Of a stretch of 26,130 bases of DNA, positions 21,793 to 26,130 are shown in pieces. The position numbers were made by a program, and so were the translations under genes. The stretch's first letter is position 1. The number at the start of each line of letters is the position of its first letter. Source of the DNA: Erysipelotrichaceae bacterium (GTDB lineage Bacteria > Bacillota_I > Bacilli_A > Erysipelotrichales > Erysipelotrichaceae); assembly GCA_017418585.1 (NCBI GenBank), contig JAFONG010000216.1:1-26130 (forward strand), written 5' to 3'. The notes below the pieces were generated by a model, which was not told the DNA's origin, did not search any database, and worked only from the letters and a program-made list of their open reading frames with translations.

Positions 21793-24734
21793 CAGGATAC
21801 CGCCTCATGGCTCTCTTCCGGTTCAGCCATCTCGATCGCATCGACAAGTTTTACTTTCAGCAGCTGTGAAATGCCGCGTTTCTGCATTGTTACGCCATAT
21901 AAAGTATCGCACTGTTCCATCGTACCCGGACGGTGCGTAATGATCAAAAACTGCGATCTGTCGGCAAATTCCTTGACGTACTTCGCAAATCGTTCGACAT
22001 TGGCGACATCGAGCGAAGACTCGATCTCATCGAAAACGATTAGAGGCTGCGGTCTTACCTTCAGTATCGTGAATAGGACGCAGATGGCGATCAAAGCCTT
22101 TTCACCGCCGGAGAATAGTCTGATCGATTTGACGGCTTTGCCTGGAGGCTGTACATCGATGTCGATGCCGGTATTCAGAATATCGTCAGGATCTTCCAGG
22201 ACCAGTCTCGCTCTGCCTCCTCCGAAAAGTTTGGCAAAAGTCTTCGGAAGTTCCGCGTTGATCGCATCAAAAACTTCCGTAAACTGCGTTTTCATGATCT
22301 CATCCATCTCATCGATCGCCTGCAGGATCTTGTCTCTGGAAGCGATCAGATCGTCGTAGTTCTTCTTCAGGAACTCATATCTTTCGTTGATCTCTTCAAA
22401 CTCTTCCGGAGCAGCCATGTTGATGTTGCCCAGATCCTGTATCTCTTTTCTTAAGGAAATGACTTCGTTTCTGGCATCTTCGCTGATTTCAAGTTCGCAG
22501 TTTTCCAGAGCGTATTCATAAGTCATCTGATATTCGGATGCCAGTCTTGCCAGATCACTTTCAAGTTTGGTGGCAACGACCGCTTTGTTGGTATTGATCT
22601 GCGATACGGCATTCCTGGATTCATCGAACTGTCTTCTGATCTGACGGATCTGCTGATCTTTACGGTCGATGTCGGCAGAAAGTTTCATTCTTTCTTCCCT
22701 CTTCAGCTTTAAAGAAGTAGACAGTTCATCTTTTCTGGCATAGTTTTCCGCAAGCTGGGCTATGACGGAATCCTCGATCGTTTCCTGCGACTTGTTCGGA
22801 ATGATCATGTCATAATCGGACTGCAGTTTTTCATATTTCGCACGTTTCGTATCAACGATCGGTTCCAGCTGGGCAATGGCAATGCGCTTCTCTGTCAATT
22901 GAGAATCCAGACTTTCTTTACTGGCAACAAGATCGTTGTATTTTTTCACGGCGAGCTGGCCTTCGGCCTGATAGGATACATAATCGTTCTCTATTCTTTT
23001 CAGTTCGGACTGTGCCGTGATGAGAGATATCTCGTTCTTTACCTTACCGCCGGTCATGGAACCGCCCTTGTGAACGATATCCCCTTCCAGCGTCACGATC
23101 TTGTAGCGGTAATTCAGAAGATACGCCAGATTATTGGCGTTCTCCAGATTGTCGGTAACGATCGTATTGCTTAACAGACTCTCTCTGACGATATCGAATT
23201 CCGAAGAACAGTGACAGAAGTCGGCAGCGACGCCCAGATAACCTTTCGTATTGCTGCAGACGATTTCATCTTCCTGTCTTAAGTCGTAGATCCTGCATAC
23301 CGTTTCCGGCAGGAAAGTAGCCCTTCCGGAGCGGTTTTTCTTAAGGAACGCGATGGCTTTTCTGGCGGCTTCTTCATCCTTGGTAACGATATGATAAACA
23401 CTGCCGGCCAGAGCCGTAGCGATGGCTTCTTCATATCCTTCGTTCGGATGGATCTCCTGACCGATGACTCCCATGATGCCATAGAATGACGACTTGTTGT
23501 TCATGATGGCCTGTACGCCGGAATGGCTGGCGGATGAAAACGGATCGGAAATGACGTTTTTAAGGATCTCCATGCGGCTGGACAAGCGGCTTACGATACC
23601 TAAGGCCTCGTCTTTCTTTAAAGAGGCTTCTGCCAGTTCAATGGCCGTGTTTTCCTGATTGGTATTCAGAAGTTCCAGTTCCGCTCTAAGCTTATTCAGT
23701 CTTTCCAGACGGTCGTCGTATTCGTATTTCGCTTCGGCGATATGGGATTCCATTTCCTTGATCTTCTCTTCCGAAGAACCCATCTCAATGGCGTACTTTC
23801 TCTTTTCATCGATCTCGATCTTCCTGGCTTCCAGGATCTGTATCTCGTTGATGACGTTCATCAGTCTTTCCTGGATGGAGTTGATTTCCTTGTCGAAGCC
23901 GCGAAGCTTGTTTTTATTCTCGAAATTGCTGTTTTCATGGATCTGCATCGTCGTTTCCTGCATGGCAATGGTTGTTTCCAGATCAAACAGCGATTTTTCC
24001 AGTTCGTTTTTCTGATCGTTCAGATTCTGAATGTCATTGACCAGAACGGCGACTTCGATCTGTTCCAGCTTGGATTTCATTTCTCTGTACAGTTCGGCTT
24101 TTCTGGCCTGCCTCTTTAAAGGAGAAACCTGTCTTTCCAGTTCGGATAGAATATCAAAAGTTCTGTCCAGGTTTTCCTTGGTTCTTTCCAGTTTGTTCAA
24201 TGATTCGATTTTTCTCTTCTTGTATTTCGATACTCCCGCCGCATCTTCAAATACCTCTCTGCGGTCGTATGGCTTGGCGTCTGCGAAATTCATGACGTTG
24301 CCCTGCGATATCATAGACAGAGAATTCTTGCCTAATCCCGTATCCATGACCAGATCCAGGATATCCTTATATCTGACATTCTTGTGATTGATCAGATATT
24401 CAGCATCCTGATCGGTATTGTAGATCCTTCTGGTCAGTTCGATCTCGTCCAGATCGGAGTTCAGAAGATGCTGAGAGTTGTCGAAAACAAGCGTAACTTC
24501 CGCCATGTTCATGGCTTTTCTGTCTTCCGAACCGGCAAAAATGATATCCGTCATTTTCTCGCCTCTCAGCGACTTGACCGACTGTTCGCCCAGTACCCAT
24601 CTGATCGCATCGGAAATGTTCGACTTGCCGCAGCCGTTTGGACCGACTATTCCGGTAACAGGATCATCGAAGGTGATTTTTATATTGTCAGCAAAGGATT
24701 TAAACCCCTGCATTTCGATACGTTTTAAAAACAT
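21792..24734 (-). CDS. smc: Chromosome segregation protein SMC, short-armed
   Basis: Condensin ATPase that organises and segregates the chromosome with ScpA and ScpB. The head halves contain Walker A GPNGCGKS (about 30-37) and the C-terminal signature LFSGGEKAL (about 872) with Walker B VFDEIESSLD. The hinge covers about 400-560, ending KGGSMTGGK. The protein is 980 residues against roughly 1190 in Bacillus. The missing length is in the arms: each coiled coil is about 200-220 residues instead of about 330, and both are shortened equally. No frameshift is evident. Shine-Dalgarno AAAGGAGG is four bases before the ATG. Upstream is a U32-family gene rather than the more common rnc. Confidence 0.96.
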   Translation of the reverse strand: MFLKRIEMQGFKSFADNIKITFDDPVTGIVGPNGCGKSNISDAIRWVLGEQSVKSLRGEKMTDIIFAGSEDRKAMNMAEVTLVFDNSQHLLNSDLDEIELTRRIYNTDQDAEYLINHKNVRYKDILDLVMDTGLGKNSLSMISQGNVMNFADAKPYDRREVFEDAAGVSKYKKRKIESLNKLERTKENLDRTFDILSELERQVSPLKRQARKAELYREMKSKLEQIEVAVLVNDIQNLNDQKNELEKSLFDLETTIAMQETTMQIHENSNFENKNKLRGFDKEINSIQERLMNVINEIQILEARKIEIDEKRKYAIEMGSSEEKIKEMESHIAEAKYEYDDRLERLNKLRAELELLNTNQENTAIELAEASLKKDEALGIVSRLSSRMEILKNVISDPFSSASHSGVQAIMNNKSSFYGIMGVIGQEIHPNEGYEEAIATALAGSVYHIVTKDEEAARKAIAFLKKNRSGRATFLPETVCRIYDLRQEDEIVCSNTKGYLGVAADFCHCSSEFDIVRESLLSNTIVTDNLENANNLAYLLNYRYKIVTLEGDIVHKGGSMTGGKVKNEISLITAQSELKRIENDYVSYQAEGQLAVKKYNDLVASKESLDSQLTEKRIAIAQLEPIVDTKRAKYEKLQSDYDMIIPNKSQETIEDSVIAQLAENYARKDELSTSLKLKREERMKLSADIDRKDQQIRQIRRQFDESRNAVSQINTNKAVVATKLESDLARLASEYQMTYEYALENCELEISEDARNEVISLRKEIQDLGNINMAAPEEFEEINERYEFLKKNYDDLIASRDKILQAIDEMDEIMKTQFTEVFDAINAELPKTFAKLFGGGRARLVLEDPDDILNTGIDIDVQPPGKAVKSIRLFSGGEKALIAICVLFTILKVRPQPLIVFDEIESSLDVANVERFAKYVKEFADRSQFLIITHRPGTMEQCDTLYGVTMQKRGISQLLKVKLVDAIEMAEPEESHEAVS

Positions 24735-24758
24735 CCAGCCTCCTTTTCAGCTTATATC

Positions 24759-24767
24759 ATTATAACA
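24759..24767 (-). promoter_or_regulatory. smc operon extended -10 promoter
   Basis: The minus strand reads TGTTATAAT (24767-24759), a perfect extended -10 element 24 bases upstream of the smc ATG. No convincing -35 box lies 17-18 bases upstream. It would drive smc, ftsY, ylxM, ackA and the DHH gene, in addition to possible read-through from the U32 gene, which has no clear terminator. Confidence 0.65.
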
Positions 24768-24800
24768 GATTCAGGATGTATTAATATACGACTTATTGCG

Positions 24801-26130
24801 TTATTTTACGGTTTTAAACAGAAGTACATCGGTATTGCTGCTGTTTTCCAGAAGTTCCGTAATGCCGTTACGGTATCTGATCGGATATGTGTTGTTACCG
24901 TCATCCAGAACATATCCTTCTTTCTTTCCGATATACTTCCTGAACGGATCTGTCTTGATGTACATCAGCACCCTGTTTCCCTCTTCCAGACGATATGGCC
25001 TGATCTTCTTTCCGGTACGTTCTTCATATGCTTCGATCAGATCGCCTATTTCATTGTCGTGCAGTTCCGTAGAAAGAATTACGGATTCAAAACCGTTCTT
25101 TTTCAGGAATTCGTAGGTATTGGAATTGCAGCAGTTTAGCGTATAATAGGCAATCTTATGCTCTACATCTTGAAACAGACCGCCCCATTCACTAATAACT
25201 GCCTTATCGGTATCCGGATATGATGAAGCGCAGTTTACGACCGGATACACTGCATATTCATTTTCGCCTGAATAAAGAAAACTGTCTTTTTCTATCAGAT
25301 CCCGGGAAGAAATCTCATCAGTCAATGGCCTGGTCACGTAGGTAGGAAGGACACCCTTGTGTCTGAAACCGTTCAGCCTATGCAGATTCAGGTTTTCGAT
25401 CGCATCTCTTCTGATCTGATTCAGTTCCTTGACCGGCAAGAAGGCCTGTTGCGTTTCTGCCGTGAATTCTTTCAGAGAGTAGACCGTATCATTCAGCCTG
25501 TCAAACTGTTTCCTGATGTTTTCTTCGTTTAGAGGCAGTTTTTGGGCCTTCTGAGCGACGATAGAGCTTCGGTAAGTATATTCCTCATCCGGATACTTCA
25601 TCTGCACAGTGACCTCTTTGTCAGGCAGAACGACTGTATGAATACACAGAGGAATTCTTTTTTCTTCTCTTTCCGTGACCTCTTTTTCCAGAAGATAATC
25701 ATAAGTCTTATAGACTTTCCCTTTCAGCCTGTCTTCACAGCGGATGCTGACGATATCTCCCTTATCCGCATGGCTCACCAGCAGATCGTTTTTGTAAAGC
25801 ATGTTAACGATGCAGCCGAAATCATTGATCCGGATGCCGTCGAACTGATTCAGCGGTCTGTTTAAACGGATATATACCGATCCGTTTCTGCAGTTGATAG
25901 TTTCCCCTATTTCTATGCCAAGATGGTTCGGTGTTTTCTGACCGAACAGATCTTCTTTTCCGTGAAGCAAATCACTGGTAAAGTTACGGTTAAAAAGGAC
26001 TTTCAGATTGTCGATCTCGTCCTGCGAAGGAATGTATCTTTTGTTTTCGTAGAAAGAATCTATCGCCTTGCGGTAGACGGATGTCACATAACCGACATAG
26101 GCCGGAGATTTCATTCTTCCCTCGATCTTA
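24801..26130 (-). CDS. U32 peptidase-family protein (RlhA/TrhP type), 5'-truncated
   Basis: C-terminal part of a U32-family protein. Members such as E. coli RlhA and TrhP support hydroxylation of rRNA or tRNA bases rather than proteolysis. The frame stays open to the window edge and encodes KIEGRMKSPAYVGYVTSVYR, which is the family's conserved EGRMKSPEYV block. The ATG at 26114 is therefore an internal Met and not the start. Downstream are FNRNFTSDLLHGK and PNHLGIEIG, typical of the family, then a long segment resembling the DUF3656 (collagenase-like) region of RlhA, and a C-terminal block with YTLNCCNSNTYEFLKKNGFESVILSTEL. The N-terminal barrel is outside the window, so the exact substrate cannot be judged. 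Confidence 0.85.
   Translation of the reverse strand, partial: KIEGRMKSPAYVGYVTSVYRKAIDSFYENKRYIPSQDEIDNLKVLFNRNFTSDLLHGKEDLFGQKTPNHLGIEIGETINCRNGSVYIRLNRPLNQFDGIRINDFGCIVNMLYKNDLLVSHADKGDIVSIRCEDRLKGKVYKTYDYLLEKEVTEREEKRIPLCIHTVVLPDKEVTVQMKYPDEEYTYRSSIVAQKAQKLPLNEENIRKQFDRLNDTVYSLKEFTAETQQAFLPVKELNQIRRDAIENLNLHRLNGFRHKGVLPTYVTRPLTDEISSRDLIEKDSFLYSGENEYAVYPVVNCASSYPDTDKAVISEWGGLFQDVEHKIAYYTLNCCNSNTYEFLKKNGFESVILSTELHDNEIGDLIEAYEERTGKKIRPYRLEEGNRVLMYIKTDPFRKYIGKKEGYVLDDGNNTYPIRYRNGITELLENSSNTDVLLFKTVK

Noticed and set aside
24801..26114. U32-family gene read as complete, starting at the ATG at 26114
   Set aside because: The conserved family block EGRMKSP continues upstream of this Met and the frame is open to the window edge, so the gene is truncated.

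Overview
The window reads as chromosomal housekeeping DNA from a low-to-moderate GC member of the Bacillota. Erysipelotrichia is my best guess, from the gene content and the shortened SMC, but I could not test this by search. No transposon, prophage, CRISPR array, rRNA or tRNA gene was found. Both window ends cut genes: a sensor histidine kinase on the left (5' part missing) and a U32 peptidase-family gene on the right (5' part missing).

Layout. (1) 1-1340, plus strand: 3' part of a histidine kinase, ending at a hairpin shared with the facing gene. (2) 5256-1388, minus strand: hypB, a 951-residue iron-sulfur flavoprotein and hypA, packed with a 1-base gap and an 8-base overlap. hypA and hypB are nickel-delivery genes, but no hydrogenase or urease gene is in view. 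(3) 6756-5317, minus strand: gltX, with its own terminator. (4) 6861-10173, plus strand: a TSCPD-domain protein, lspA, an RluD-type pseudouridine synthase, a rhomboid protease and a dCMP deaminase, mostly overlapping or nearly touching. (5) 10726-10151, minus strand: a single DUF5662 gene whose 3' end overlaps the deaminase gene. (6) 10793-17651, plus strand: nusB, xseA, xseB, ispA, a dxs homologue, recN and xerD, all overlapping or abutting. The dxs homologue keeps the fold-defining stretches of 1-deoxyxylulose-5-phosphate synthase but has lost the catalytic glutamate, the GDG thiamine-diphosphate motif and both histidine motifs. (7) 17652-18040: a gap very rich in A and T, with two inverted repeats, Xer-site-like sequences and a two-way terminator. 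(8) 26130-18041, minus strand: a U32-family gene, smc, ftsY, ylxM, ackA, a DHH phosphoesterase, and HU on its own promoter.

How the genes fit together. Block 6 joins transcription antitermination (nusB), DNA repair (xseAB, recN), chromosome dimer resolution (xerD) and isoprenoid synthesis (ispA). Block 8 joins chromosome structure (smc, HU) with SRP-dependent membrane targeting (ftsY, ylxM) and acetate fermentation (ackA), which suits a fermentative anaerobe. The iron-sulfur flavoprotein fits the same lifestyle.

The most notable observations are: the apparently dead Dxs homologue held in the normal dxs position; the HypB/flavoprotein/HypA unit; two genes, hypB and nusB, whose -10 box sits exactly six bases before the ATG, predicting leaderless mRNAs; a dif-like inverted repeat about 60 bases downstream of xerD; and SMC arms about one third shorter than usual.
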